A program made the position numbers and the translations under genes. The notes beneath the pieces were generated by a model. That model did not search any database, had not been told where the DNA came from, and saw only the letters and a list, made by a program, of their open reading frames with translations. This document shows positions 6,569 through 17,845 of a DNA stretch of 26,064 nt, in pieces. Positions within the stretch are counted from its first letter, which is position 1, and each line of letters begins with the position of its first letter. The stretch comes from an uncultured Faecalibacterium sp. (GTDB lineage Bacteria > Bacillota > Clostridia > Oscillospirales > Ruminococcaceae), in the NCBI GenBank assembly GCA_900772565.1, contig CAAHET010000216.1, positions 1 to 26,064 of the forward strand, written 5' to 3'.

Positions 6569-6638
6569 GATGCTTTTTCGCACAGAAATCATTGGATAAA
6601 TTTTCACGCAATTTCCTCTCGCACTGTCGCGCAGAATA

Positions 6639-6647
6639 TGGTATACT
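6639..6647 (+). promoter_or_regulatory. Extended -10 promoter for the cyclophilin-like lipoprotein
   Basis: TGGTATACT at 6639-6647 is an extended -10 without a recognisable -35. The 60-nt leader contains a CGCTGC/GCAGCG hairpin (about 6665-6680). Confidence 0.5.
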
Positions 6648-6714
6648 ACTGGTTGAATCTTTTGCGCTGCGCGTGCAGCGTTGTAGTACAGTATATGGAA
6701 CAGGGAGCGGGAGT

Positions 6715-7437
6715 ATGTTGAAAAAATTAGGGGCAGTCTGTCTGGCGGCGGTGCTGCTGCTTACCGGCTGCACGCTGCGGCCGCAGGAAAACGGCAGCAA
6801 AGTCCAGAGCATCAGCCGCCCGGCGGTGGAATCGTCCGAGCTGCAGTTCACCCACCCGGCAGCGGGGGACACCGTTGCGGTGTTCGATACCTCTGCGGGT
6901 GTTTTCCGTGCGGTGCTCTTCCCGGAAAAGGCCCCGCAGGCCTGCGATAACTTCATTGGTCTTGTGCAGCAGGGCTATTATAACGGCCTTACCGTGAGCC
7001 GGGTGGAGAATCAGTTCGTGGTGGAAGCCGGGCAGGGCGCAGACGGCAAGGGCTCTACCATCTGGAAGGGCAGCCGCTACCCGGTGGAGACATCGGACAG
7101 CCTGCACCATTACGCCGGGGCGCTGTGCATGGGAGTGGATGCCTCCGGCGAGTGCGCCAGCGTGTTCTATGTGGTGGAGTCACTGCCGGGAGAACAGTCG
7201 GTGACGCAGGAGCTGGTGGACCAGATGAATGCCGCCGGTTACCGCGCCGAGGTGGTATCCGCGTACCAGACCGCGGGCGGTGCGCCCTATCTGGACTACA
7301 CTGATACCGTATTCGGGCAGGTGTACGAGGGCATGGACATCGTGGACACCATCGCCCAGACTGCTGTGGACGAAAACCAGAAACCCACTACCGATATCAC
7401 CATCAACAGCGTGAGCATCGAGACTTATCAGGGGTAA
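6715..7437 (+). CDS. Cyclophilin-type peptidyl-prolyl isomerase, lipoprotein
   Basis: A 240-residue protein with a lipoprotein signal peptide: basic start MLKK, hydrophobic core and lipobox LTGC with Cys19 as the expected lipidated residue, so it should sit on the outer face of the membrane. The cyclophilin domain follows from about residue 55 ('GVFRAVLFPEKAPQACDNFIGLVQQGYYNGLTVSRV'). The catalytic region is divergent: the usual F-H-R is V-S-R and the usual QGGD is replaced by 'EAGQG', so the conserved Arg remains but isomerase activity may be altered. The C-terminal 'VYEGMDIVDTIAQTAV' is typical of the family. It probably assists folding of exported proteins. The ATG at 6715 was chosen because AGGGAG lies 7 nt upstream and it directly precedes the signal peptide. 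Confidence 0.9.
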   Translation: MLKKLGAVCLAAVLLLTGCTLRPQENGSKVQSISRPAVESSELQFTHPAAGDTVAVFDTSAGVFRAVLFPEKAPQACDNFIGLVQQGYYNGLTVSRVENQFVVEAGQGADGKGSTIWKGSRYPVETSDSLHHYAGALCMGVDASGECASVFYVVESLPGEQSVTQELVDQMNAAGYRAEVVSAYQTAGGAPYLDYTDTVFGQVYEGMDIVDTIAQTAVDENQKPTTDITINSVSIETYQG

Positions 7438-7449
7438 ATAGTAAAGCCA

Positions 7450-7489
7450 AAAAAATGATGCCTGTGCGTGAGCACAGGCATCATTTTTT
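7450..7489. terminator. Bidirectional terminator between convergent genes
   Basis: A 13-bp perfect stem ATGATGCCTGTGC (7455-7467) with GCACAGGCATCAT (7472-7484), loop GTGA, flanked by A5 and T6. It serves the lipoprotein gene on the plus strand and ruvX on the minus strand; its right edge touches the ruvX stop codon. Confidence 0.9.
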
Positions 7490-7919
7490 ATATTTCCCCG
7501 GGGTGCTCCTTGCGCCATGCAAGGTAGTCCTCCAGAATCACCGTGGCGCTGACCGAATCCAAAATCTCCTTGCGGCGGCTGCCGTAGGTGCCGCTTTCGT
7601 CCAGAAGGTCGGCGGCGGCGCAGGTGGTCTGGCGTTCGTCCCACATCCGTACCGGCAGGCCGCTCCAGAGCTCCACGGTCTTTGCCAGCTTGCGGCTCTT
7701 GGCGGCACGCTCGCCCTCGGTACCGTCCATATTCAGCGGCAGACCGATCAGAATCATCTCGGCTTCGATTTCCTTGGCCACCTCGCAGACCCGGGCGGCT
7801 ACCTTGTTGCGCGCCTTTAAGGTGATCTGGGGCGTGATGGCGGTGGTAAGAAATTCGGTGCGGTCGCAGGTGGCAAGGCCGGTGCGGCTGTCCCCGTAGT
7901 CAACGGCTAAAATCTTCAT
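7488..7919 (-). CDS. ruvX: Putative pre-16S rRNA nuclease / Holliday junction resolvase YqgF
   Basis: A 143-residue RNase H-fold protein of the YqgF/RuvX family. Conserved acidic sites are present: Asp7 in 'AVDYGDSRTG', the 'GLPLNMDGTEG' loop (59-69), 'RMWDERQTT' (Glu95, 91-99) and Asp121 in 'ILDSVSA'. The family was first described as Holliday junction resolvases and later linked to 16S rRNA 5'-end maturation; sequence alone does not choose between them. The start at 7919 follows AAAGGGA by about 6 nt. It is divergent from the addAB operon and convergent with the lipoprotein gene. Confidence 0.93.
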   Translation of the reverse strand: MKILAVDYGDSRTGLATCDRTEFLTTAITPQITLKARNKVAARVCEVAKEIEAEMILIGLPLNMDGTEGERAAKSRKLAKTVELWSGLPVRMWDERQTTCAAADLLDESGTYGSRRKEILDSVSATVILEDYLAWRKEHPGEI

Positions 7920-7955
7920 ACAAAGTCCCTTTCCGGTGTGCAGGCTGTTTTTTTC

Positions 7956-7984
7956 AGTGTACCACAGCTGGCAGGGGATTGCAA
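7956..7984 (-). promoter_or_regulatory. Promoter for ruvX
   Basis: On the minus strand TTGCAA (7984-7979), a 17-nt spacer and TACACT (7961-7956) preceded by TGG, an extended -10. The leader would be about 30 nt. Confidence 0.7.
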
Positions 7985-7994
7985 AGAAAAGCTG

Positions 7995-8023
7995 TAGTTT
8001 TATCACCGGTTTCGTGTTACAAT
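7995..8023 (+). promoter_or_regulatory. Possible promoter for addBA
   Basis: TACAAT at 8018-8023 is a good -10; the -35 at 17-nt spacing (7995-8000, TAGTTT) is poor. It is placed correctly, 34 nt before the addB start. Confidence 0.35.
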
Positions 8024-8057
8024 AAAGGCAAAAATCAACGAGCGGGAGGAAACCGAA

Positions 8058-11000
8058 ATGCTGAAACTGGTTCTGGGCGCTTCCGGCAGCGGCAAGACCA
8101 CCCTGCTGTATGCCCGCATCCGTGCCCGCGCCGAGGCGGGGAAGCGCAGCATCCTGCTGGTGCCGGAGCAGTTTACTTCCAGCACCGAGGCGCGCATCTA
8201 CCGGGAGCTGAGCGATGCCCTTTCCGGCATGGTGGAAAGCTATTCCTTCACCAGTCTGGCCGAGCATATCCTTGCGGCGCTTGGCGGCGCGGCGGTGCAG
8301 ACCCTGACCGATGCCGGGCGGGCGGTGCTGGTGCGCCGTGCGCTGGAGGAATTGCAGGATAACGTGCACTACTACTATCGCCACCGGCGCAGTGCAGCCT
8401 TTTGCCAGATGGCTGCCGAGACCATCGACGAGCTGAAAAGTGCCGGGCTTTCCGGACAGCAGTTGCAGGAGCTTGCCCGGGACTGCGGTACCGAGAGCGC
8501 AAAACTGGGCGAGTTGGCGCTTATTTTTCAGGGCTACGAGAGCCTGCTGGCGGGCACCGGCATGGACCCTGCCGACCGTCTAGAGCTGGCGGCTGACCGT
8601 CTGGAAGCTGCGCTTGCCCGGGACGAGCTGCCGGACTTTTTGCACGAGCGCGAGGTGTTCATTGATGAGTTCGACACCTTCAACGCGCCCAAAAAGCGGC
8701 TGATGGGCGCGATGCTGGCTGCGCTGCCCGCCGTGACGGTGGCACTGTGCGAGGACGGCGCACCCATGCAGCCCGGCGACTTGGAACTGTTCTCCGGTGC
8801 AAAGCAGGTGGCGGCGCAGTTGCGCCAGCTGGCGCGCAAAAACGGCGCACAGGTGGCCGCGCCGGAGCTGCTGCGGCGAGACCTGCGCCATAAAGATGCC
8901 CCGGGGCTTGCCGCCCTGACCGAGCTGCTGGAGACCGGCAGCTGCACCCCGCCGGAAAGCTCCCCGGAGCTGCGGCTGTTTGCCGCCGCCAGCCGGGAAG
9001 AGGAAGCCCGCTGCGCCGCTGCCGCCATCCGTCGCCTGATGCGGCAGGGTGTGCGCTGCGGAAAGATCGCGGTGGTCTGCCGCGATATCAGCCTGTACCG
9101 GGCTGCGGTGCGGTACGAGTTCCGCATGGCAGAGATCCCGCTGTACTGCGACGAGCCCACCACCCCGGAGTTCAGCGCACCCGCCACGGCGGTGCGGGCG
9201 CTGCTGGCACTGCTGCGGGGCGCGGACATGACCGAGCAGCTGACCGTGCTGGCCAAGACCGGCCTGTGTGACCTTACTGAGCCGGAAGTCTGCGCACTGG
9301 AAAACTACGCCTACACATGGTCGCCCAATGCGGCGGCGTGGCGGGCAGAATTTACCAAAAGCCCCCGGGGCTTCGGCGATGCCGAACTGACCGAGGAGGA
9401 CACCCAGAACCTGACCCGTGCCGAGAACGCCCGCAAAAAGCTGGTGACGGCGGTGGACACTTTGCGCAGCAAGGTGCGCAGCGCTAACGCCGAGCAGATC
9501 AGCCGGGCGCTGTATTTCTGCCTGAAGGAGCTGGGCGCAGAAGGGCAGCAGGCTGCGCAGGTGGAGGATATCCGCGCCGCCCGGGGCATCCCGGCGGCAG
9601 AGGAAGCCGCACGCGAGTGGAACGTGGTGATGCAGCTGCTGGACGAGATGGCGCGGCTGCTGGGCAGTCAGGGCATCACCGTGCCGGAGTACGAGGATCT
9701 TTTCAGCCTGCTGCTGCGCTCCTCTGATTTGGGGCACATCCCGCAGACCTTGGACGCGGTGGTGCTGGCAAGCGCCGGTAAAATGCGTCTGGATGCGCCG
9801 GACTATGTGTTCGTGCTGGGGCTTGCGGAGGGAGAATTTCCCAGCACCCCGGCAGAAAGCGGCCTGCTGACCCACGCCGACCGTGACCTGCTGATGGCAA
9901 AACAGATCGACCTGCCGGACTGCTTTGAGAACCGCGTGGTGCGTGAGCAGGTCTGTTTTTACAAAGCCCTTACCGCCCCGGCAAAGGGGCTGTGGATGAG
10001 CTGGCCGAAAGGGCAGGGACAGACCCTGTGCGCCGCGCTGGAACCCATCGTGGAGGCATTGCAGCCCGCTGCGCCGCAGCTGGAACTGGTCGACCTTGCC
10101 GCCACCCCCGCAGACGGGTTGGATGTGCTGGGCGGCGGCTGGCCGCTGACCGAACTGGAATGCGCCAGCCTGACCGAGGCGCTGCGCGCCCCCGGCGAGG
10201 GGGTACAGGCACCCCGGGGACTGGCACTGCTGCAGCGCATGGAGCAGGACCCGCCCCGGCAGGTGCAGGATCTGCCCACGCTGGAAGCACTGCTGGGCAG
10301 GCGGCTGCACATCTCGCCCAGCCAGCTGGAAAAATACTATACCTGCCGCTACGGTTACTTTTTGCAGTATGTGCTGGGGCTCAAGCCCCGCCGCCGTGCG
10401 GAGCTTTCGGCCGACCAGAGCGGCACGCTGATGCACTGGGTCTTGCAGATGGCACTGGACCCCCACCCCGGGGCGGACAACCCCTGCGCCGGGCTGCGCC
10501 CATTCTTGGAGCTGGACGATGCCGCCATGGCCGACCTTGCCGCCGCGCTGGTGGATGAGTATGCGCGGCGCTATCTGCCGGAGGATACCGCACGCTTTGC
10601 CTATCTGCTCTCCCGGCTGAAAAAGAGCATGACCAGCCTGTTGTGCTATCTGCGGGATGAGCAGAACCAGTCCCGATTCAAGCCCGTGGCCTGTGAGCTG
10701 AAGATCGACCGGGGCGAGGATGCCGTGCCCGGGCAGGTGTACCGCCTGTCAGATGGGCGCACGGTGCAGCTGGTGGGCACGGTGGACCGCGCGGACGAGT
10801 GGATCGAGGAGGACGGCACCCGCTGGGTGCGGGTGGTGGACTACAAGACCGGCAGCAAAAAGCTGGACTTAAAGGAAGTCTACTGCGGGCTGGACTGCCA
10901 GATGCTGCTGTATCTGTTCAGCCTGACCCGGGATGCAGGCGGGCGCTTTACCGGCGCACAGCCGGCGGGCGTTTTGTATCTGCTGGCCGACCCCGCCCCC

Positions 11001-11416
11001 CAGACTCTGCCCCGCGGGCAGGCCGCCCGGGCGGTGGAGTACCAGCTGGACGGCCTTGTGCGGGACGAGCAGAAGATCTTTGACGCCATGGACGCGGACG
11101 AAACGGGCAAATATCTGCCCTTTGGCTACCGCAATGGCGCACCCAGCCCCTACCAGAAGGACAAGCGGGCAGACAGCGCCAAGCTCAACCGCATCCAGCT
11201 GCATCTGGACGACCTTGTTACCCAGATGGGCGAACAGCTTTACGGTGGGCGGATCGACGCCGAGCCGCTGGTGGTGAGCAGCAGCAAAAGCCCATGCACA
11301 TGGTGCGATTACAGCTTTATCTGCTGCCACGAGACCGGGGTGCACGAGCGTGCGCTGGAAGCTCCTGCAAAGCCCTTTGAACCCGAGGAAGAAACCGAAG
11401 AAAAGGAGGAACAGCC

Positions 11417-11420
<4 letters not shown>
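8058..11420 (+). CDS. addB: ATP-dependent helicase/nuclease subunit B (AddB)
   Basis: A 1120-residue subunit of the AddAB helicase-nuclease, which resects double-strand breaks to a Chi-like site and loads RecA. The N-terminal Walker A 'GASGSGKT' (7-14) starts an inactivated UvrD-like helicase core. The C-terminal RecB-type nuclease contains 'VVDYKTGSKK' with Asp928 and Lys930. The four iron-sulfur cysteines are present: Cys763 and the C-terminal trio C1080-x2-C1083-x5-C1089, the spacing known from B. subtilis AddB. The length is near the usual 1150-1170. A good GGGAGG ribosome binding site precedes the ATG. The last 4 nt overlap addA (GTGA), so the subunits are translationally coupled. Confidence 0.97.
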
Positions 11421-15103
<3,683 letters not shown>

Positions 15104-15206
15104 AGAGACAAACAGGTGGTTTATCCGCAGCAGAGACTGTTTCAGCAAAAAAAGCCCCTGTAATGCTGCTTTCTGCTACGCCTCCTCCGGTAAAAATACA
15201 GCACAG

Positions 15207-15236
15207 CTGAAAAAAGGGTTCTTTTTTCTGTATAAT
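15207..15236 (+). promoter_or_regulatory. Promoter for spoIIR
   Basis: CTGAAA (15207-15212), an 18-nt spacer and a perfect TATAAT (15231-15236). The spacer holds an AAAAAAG/CTTTTTT mirror. Transcription would begin about 15243, just before the hairpin at 15247. Nothing else gene-like was found in 15104-15206. Confidence 0.6.
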
Positions 15237-15246
15237 CCCGCCGCAG

Positions 15247-15293
15247 CAGACCCATCCTCTGGTTATCATTTCCAGAAGAGGGGTCTGTTTTTT
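15247..15293 (+). terminator. Terminator-like hairpin in the spoIIR leader, carrying its ribosome binding site
   Basis: CAGACCC (15247-15253) pairs with GGGTCTG (15281-15287), with an inner CTGG/CCAG (15259-15262/15272-15275), followed by six T (15288-15293) and immediately ATG at 15294. The 3' arm includes AAGAGGGG, the only candidate Shine-Dalgarno. It can terminate addA transcripts, but it also lies downstream of the spoIIR promoter, so spoIIR transcripts must pass it. Confidence 0.75.
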
Positions 15294-15929
15294 ATGCTTC
15301 GCTGGTTTTCAAAACCGCTTTCCGTCCGGCAGATGCGGCTGCTGTGCGCCAGCTTGCTGGCGGGCTTTGCGCTATGCGGCGCTTTGCAGGGGCTGTGCTG
15401 GGGGCGCACCCAGCTGGATGCCGGGGCAGCTCTGTGCGCCGACACCCTGCGGCTGCACATCCGGGCAGCCAGCAATGCCGTGGCTGACCAGAGCGCCAAG
15501 CTCCGGGTGCGGGACGCGGTGCTGGCCGTGATGCAGCAGTGCCCGGCGCAGAGCGCGCCGGAGGCGCGGGCATGGGCGGCGGGGCAGCTTTTGCAATTCC
15601 AACTGGCGGCGCAGCGGGCACTAGCCGCACAGGGCATCCGCGCCCCGGTGCGGGTGTATCTTGTGAATATGTACTTCCCCGCCCGGCGCTACCCCACCGG
15701 TCAGTTGCCCGCCGGGCGGTACTATGCCGTGCGCATCGACATCGGCAGCGGCGGCGGGCGCAACTGGTGGTGTGTGCTGTACCCGGGGCTGTGCAGCTTT
15801 GCACAGGGCGGCTACGCCCTGCCTGCGGAAAACGACCTTGTCTGCGGGCAGTACATCCTGCGGTTCCGGCTGGTGGACTGGGCGCACCGGCTGACCGCCC
15901 GGCGGCAGACGGTACTGCTGGCGGGGTGA
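15294..15929 (+). CDS. spoIIR: Stage II sporulation protein R
   Basis: A 211-residue protein matching SpoIIR, the forespore-made signal that crosses the septum and triggers SpoIIGA to process pro-sigma-E in the mother cell. Recognised are an N-terminal hydrophobic segment (about 15-37), the 'LRLHIRAASN...KLRVRDAVL' block (about 52-78), 'FPARRYPTGQLPAGRYYAVRIDIG' and the signature 'NWWCVLYPGLC'. The length is close to B. subtilis SpoIIR (about 224). The ATG at 15294 is preceded by AGAGGGG inside a terminator-like hairpin. There is no sporulation context in the window; the gene sits between two DNA-repair operons. If the organism does not sporulate, this is a relic or has been given another task. 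Confidence 0.88.
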   Translation: MLRWFSKPLSVRQMRLLCASLLAGFALCGALQGLCWGRTQLDAGAALCADTLRLHIRAASNAVADQSAKLRVRDAVLAVMQQCPAQSAPEARAWAAGQLLQFQLAAQRALAAQGIRAPVRVYLVNMYFPARRYPTGQLPAGRYYAVRIDIGSGGGRNWWCVLYPGLCSFAQGGYALPAENDLVCGQYILRFRLVDWAHRLTARRQTVLLAG

Positions 15930-15952
15930 CGCCACACCACGCCGGAGCATAG

Positions 15953-15981
15953 CATAGAGGGAAAGGAGGGATCCCTCTATG
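15953..15981 (+). promoter_or_regulatory. Inverted repeat enclosing the start of the peptidoglycan-binding gene
   Basis: CATAGAGGGA (15953-15962) and TCCCTCTATG (15972-15981) are perfect reverse complements; the 9-nt loop AAGGAGGGA contains the Shine-Dalgarno and the 3' arm ends with the ATG start codon. In RNA the start codon would be paired and the Shine-Dalgarno exposed. A DNA-level operator is also possible. Confidence 0.7.
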
Positions 15982-16449
15982 GCGATTCCCGGTTATTATT
16001 CCCTGCTCCAGCGCGGCTCCTCCGGGCCGGACGTGGCACTTGTGCAGACGTGGCTCAACGGTGTGCGCGATGGGTGCACATGGTACGATGCGCTGAAGGC
16101 GGACGGCAAATTCGGCACCGGCACCCAGCGTGCCGTGCAGGAGTTCCAGCTGAAAAACAAGATGAACATGGACGGCAAGGTGGGGCAGAACACATGGAAC
16201 GTGCTCTACACCCGCTACACCGCAAAGCACGGGCTGAAGGTGCCCTACCCCGGCATCGTGCTGCGCACCGGCTCTTCCGGCGGCACGGTGCGGCTGGTGC
16301 AGCAAAAGCTCAACTCTCTGGGCGAGCGGCTGAAGGATGACGGCAAGTACGGTGCAGCCACCGCTGCCGCCGTGCAGCGGTTCCAGCGGCACAACGGTCT
16401 GACGGCAGACGGCAGCGTGGGCTGCGCCACTTGGGAGAAGATGTTCTGA
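15979..16449 (+). CDS. Protein with two peptidoglycan-binding domains
   Basis: A 156-residue protein made almost only of two PG_binding_1-type repeats, at about residues 10-75 ('LQRGSSGPDVALVQTWLN... ADGKFGTGTQRAVQEFQ... DGKVGQNTW') and 92-155 ('LRTGSSGGTVRLVQQKLN... DDGKYGAATAAAVQRFQ... DGSVGCATW'). Such domains bind the cell wall and usually accompany a hydrolase. Here no catalytic domain, signal peptide or membrane segment is present, so the protein either leaves by another route, acts after lysis, or is a separate part of a larger system. The start codon is within a perfect inverted repeat. It follows spoIIR by 49 nt and may be co-transcribed with it; SpoIIR-linked wall proteins would fit a developmental role, but that is inference. 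Confidence 0.88.
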   Translation: MAIPGYYSLLQRGSSGPDVALVQTWLNGVRDGCTWYDALKADGKFGTGTQRAVQEFQLKNKMNMDGKVGQNTWNVLYTRYTAKHGLKVPYPGIVLRTGSSGGTVRLVQQKLNSLGERLKDDGKYGAATAAAVQRFQRHNGLTADGSVGCATWEKMF

Positions 16450-16453
16450 CCTG

Positions 16454-16585
16454 ACCCCTTCAGTCGCCTGCGGCGACATCTTCCCCAAGGGGACGCCTTG
16501 TCGGATGCCGGAAAGTTTTCCGGCGTTGCGAAAGCCTCCCCCTTGGGGGAGGTGGCTTGACGCGCAGCGGCAAGACGGAAGGGGT
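16454..16585. repeat. 132-bp palindromic, MITE-like intergenic element
   Basis: The ends are inverted repeats: ACCCCTTC(a)GTC at 16454-16465 and GAC(g)GAAGGGGT at 16574-16585. Inside are further hairpins: GTCGC/GCGAC around 16463-16476, CCCCAAGGGG, GCCGGAAA/TTTTCCGGC (about 16508-16524) and CCCCCTTGGGGGAGG. I recall similar intergenic palindromic elements in Oscillospiraceae genomes but cannot confirm copies here; there is only one in the window. No clear target-site duplication and no transposase gene. The remaining 16586-16702 interval holds a terminator and a promoter. Confidence 0.6.
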
Positions 16586-16586
16586 A

Positions 16587-16624
16587 AGCACCTGCATTGT
16601 TTCCAGACATTGCAGGTGCTTTTT
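16587..16624 (+). terminator. Intrinsic terminator after the peptidoglycan-binding gene
   Basis: AGCACCTGCA (16587-16596) pairs with TGCAGGTGCT (16611-16620), followed by TTTT. The palindromic element lies between the gene and this terminator. Confidence 0.8.
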
Positions 16625-16637
16625 CTGTTCTCCTTGG

Positions 16638-16667
16638 TTGCGCCCGCAGCGGCGGCTGCGTTATAAT
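16638..16667 (+). promoter_or_regulatory. Promoter for sbcDC
   Basis: A perfect TATAAT at 16662-16667 with a weak -35 (TTGCGC, 16638-16643) 18 nt upstream. The sbcD start is about 30 nt downstream of the expected transcription start. Confidence 0.55.
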
Positions 16668-16702
16668 AGGGCAAAGCGTTTTTTGAAAGGCGGTGTTCCT
16701 GT

Positions 16703-17845
16703 TTGCGTTTTCTGCATTTGTCCGACCTGCATCTGGGCAAGCGGGTGTGCGAATTTTCCATGCTGGAGGAGCAGCGGTATATTCTGGAACAAATTCTAGC
16801 CCTGCTGGATGAGACCCCTGTGGACGGCGTGCTGCTGGCCGGGGACCTTTACGACAAGCCCGTTCCCCCTGCCGAAGCGGTGCGGCTTCTGGACTGGTTT
16901 TTGACCCAGCTGGCGGCGCGGAAGCTGCCGGTGTTCGCCATCAGCGGCAACCACGATTCTGCCGACCGGGTAGCCTTTGGCTCTGCCCTGCTGGCCGACA
17001 GCCGGGTCTACGTCAGCCCGGTGTTCACCGGTGCGCCGCAGCCCATCCCCCTGCAGGACGCCCACGGCACGGTGGATGTGTACTTACTGCCCTTTTTAAA
17101 GCCCGCCATGGTGCGTCATGTCTGGCCAGACGACCCCATTGAGAGCTACAACGATGCCCTTGCCTGCGTGCTGCGACATTGCACCCCGGACCCCGGCCAC
17201 CGCAGCGTGCTGGTGGCGCACCAGTTCGTGGCGGGTGCTGCCGCCTGCGAGAGCGAAGAGCCCTCGGTGGGCGGGGTAGACAGCGTGGACGCCGCCCTGT
17301 TCAATGCCTTTGACTATGTGGCGCTGGGGCATCTGCACAGCCCGCAAAAGGTGGGGCGGGAGACTTTGCGCTACTGCGGCACGCCGCTGAAATATTCCTT
17401 TTCGGAGGCGGGGCAGCAGAAAAGCGCTACCTTTGTGGAGCTGGGCGCAAAGGGCGAAGTACACATCACCACCACGCCCCTGACCCCCCGGCACGATCTG
17501 CGCGGGCTGCGGGGCAACTACATGGAACTGACCGACCGCAGCCGCTACGAAGGCACCGCCGTGGACGATTACCTGCACATCACCCTGACCGACGAGCAGG
17601 ATGTACCGGACGCGCTGGCGCGGCTGCGGGTCATCTACCCCAACCTGATGCAGCTGGACTACGACAACCAGCGCACCCGCCAGCAGCAGGAGATCTGCGC
17701 CCCGGAGCGCACCGAAAGCATCTCCCCGCTGGAGCATCTGGCGGCCTTCTACCAGCTGCAAAATAACCAACCCCTGACCGCCGATCAGACGGCGTTCTGC
17801 CAAGCGCTGATCGAGGAGATCTGGAAGGAGGGCGACACCGTATGA
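16703..17845 (+). CDS. sbcD: Exonuclease SbcCD subunit D
   Basis: A 380-residue Mre11-type metallophosphoesterase, the nuclease of SbcCD, which trims DNA ends and cleaves hairpins. Metal-binding motifs: 'HLSDLHLGK' (Asp8, His10), 'AGDLYDK' (Asp48), 'SGNHDS' (Asn83, His84), 'LVAHQF' and 'DYVALGHLHSPQ'. The start is TTG, giving the family's typical 'MRFLHLSDLH'; the ribosome binding site is poor (GGCGGTG about 7 nt upstream), which with the TTG suggests low translation. The gene overlaps sbcC by 4 nt (ATGA), so the subunits are coupled. Confidence 0.95.
   Translation: MRFLHLSDLHLGKRVCEFSMLEEQRYILEQILALLDETPVDGVLLAGDLYDKPVPPAEAVRLLDWFLTQLAARKLPVFAISGNHDSADRVAFGSALLADSRVYVSPVFTGAPQPIPLQDAHGTVDVYLLPFLKPAMVRHVWPDDPIESYNDALACVLRHCTPDPGHRSVLVAHQFVAGAAACESEEPSVGGVDSVDAALFNAFDYVALGHLHSPQKVGRETLRYCGTPLKYSFSEAGQQKSATFVELGAKGEVHITTTPLTPRHDLRGLRGNYMELTDRSRYEGTAVDDYLHITLTDEQDVPDALARLRVIYPNLMQLDYDNQRTRQQQEICAPERTESISPLEHLAAFYQLQNNQPLTADQTAFCQALIEEIWKEGDTV

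Noticed and set aside
8580..10466. Long minus-strand frame opposite addB
   Set aside because: Gln/His-rich shadow with no domain; addB has all nuclease and iron-sulfur residues.
15979..16449. Prophage remnant suggested by peptidoglycan-binding repeats
   Set aside because: No integrase, capsid, holin or other phage gene nearby, and composition matches the neighbours.
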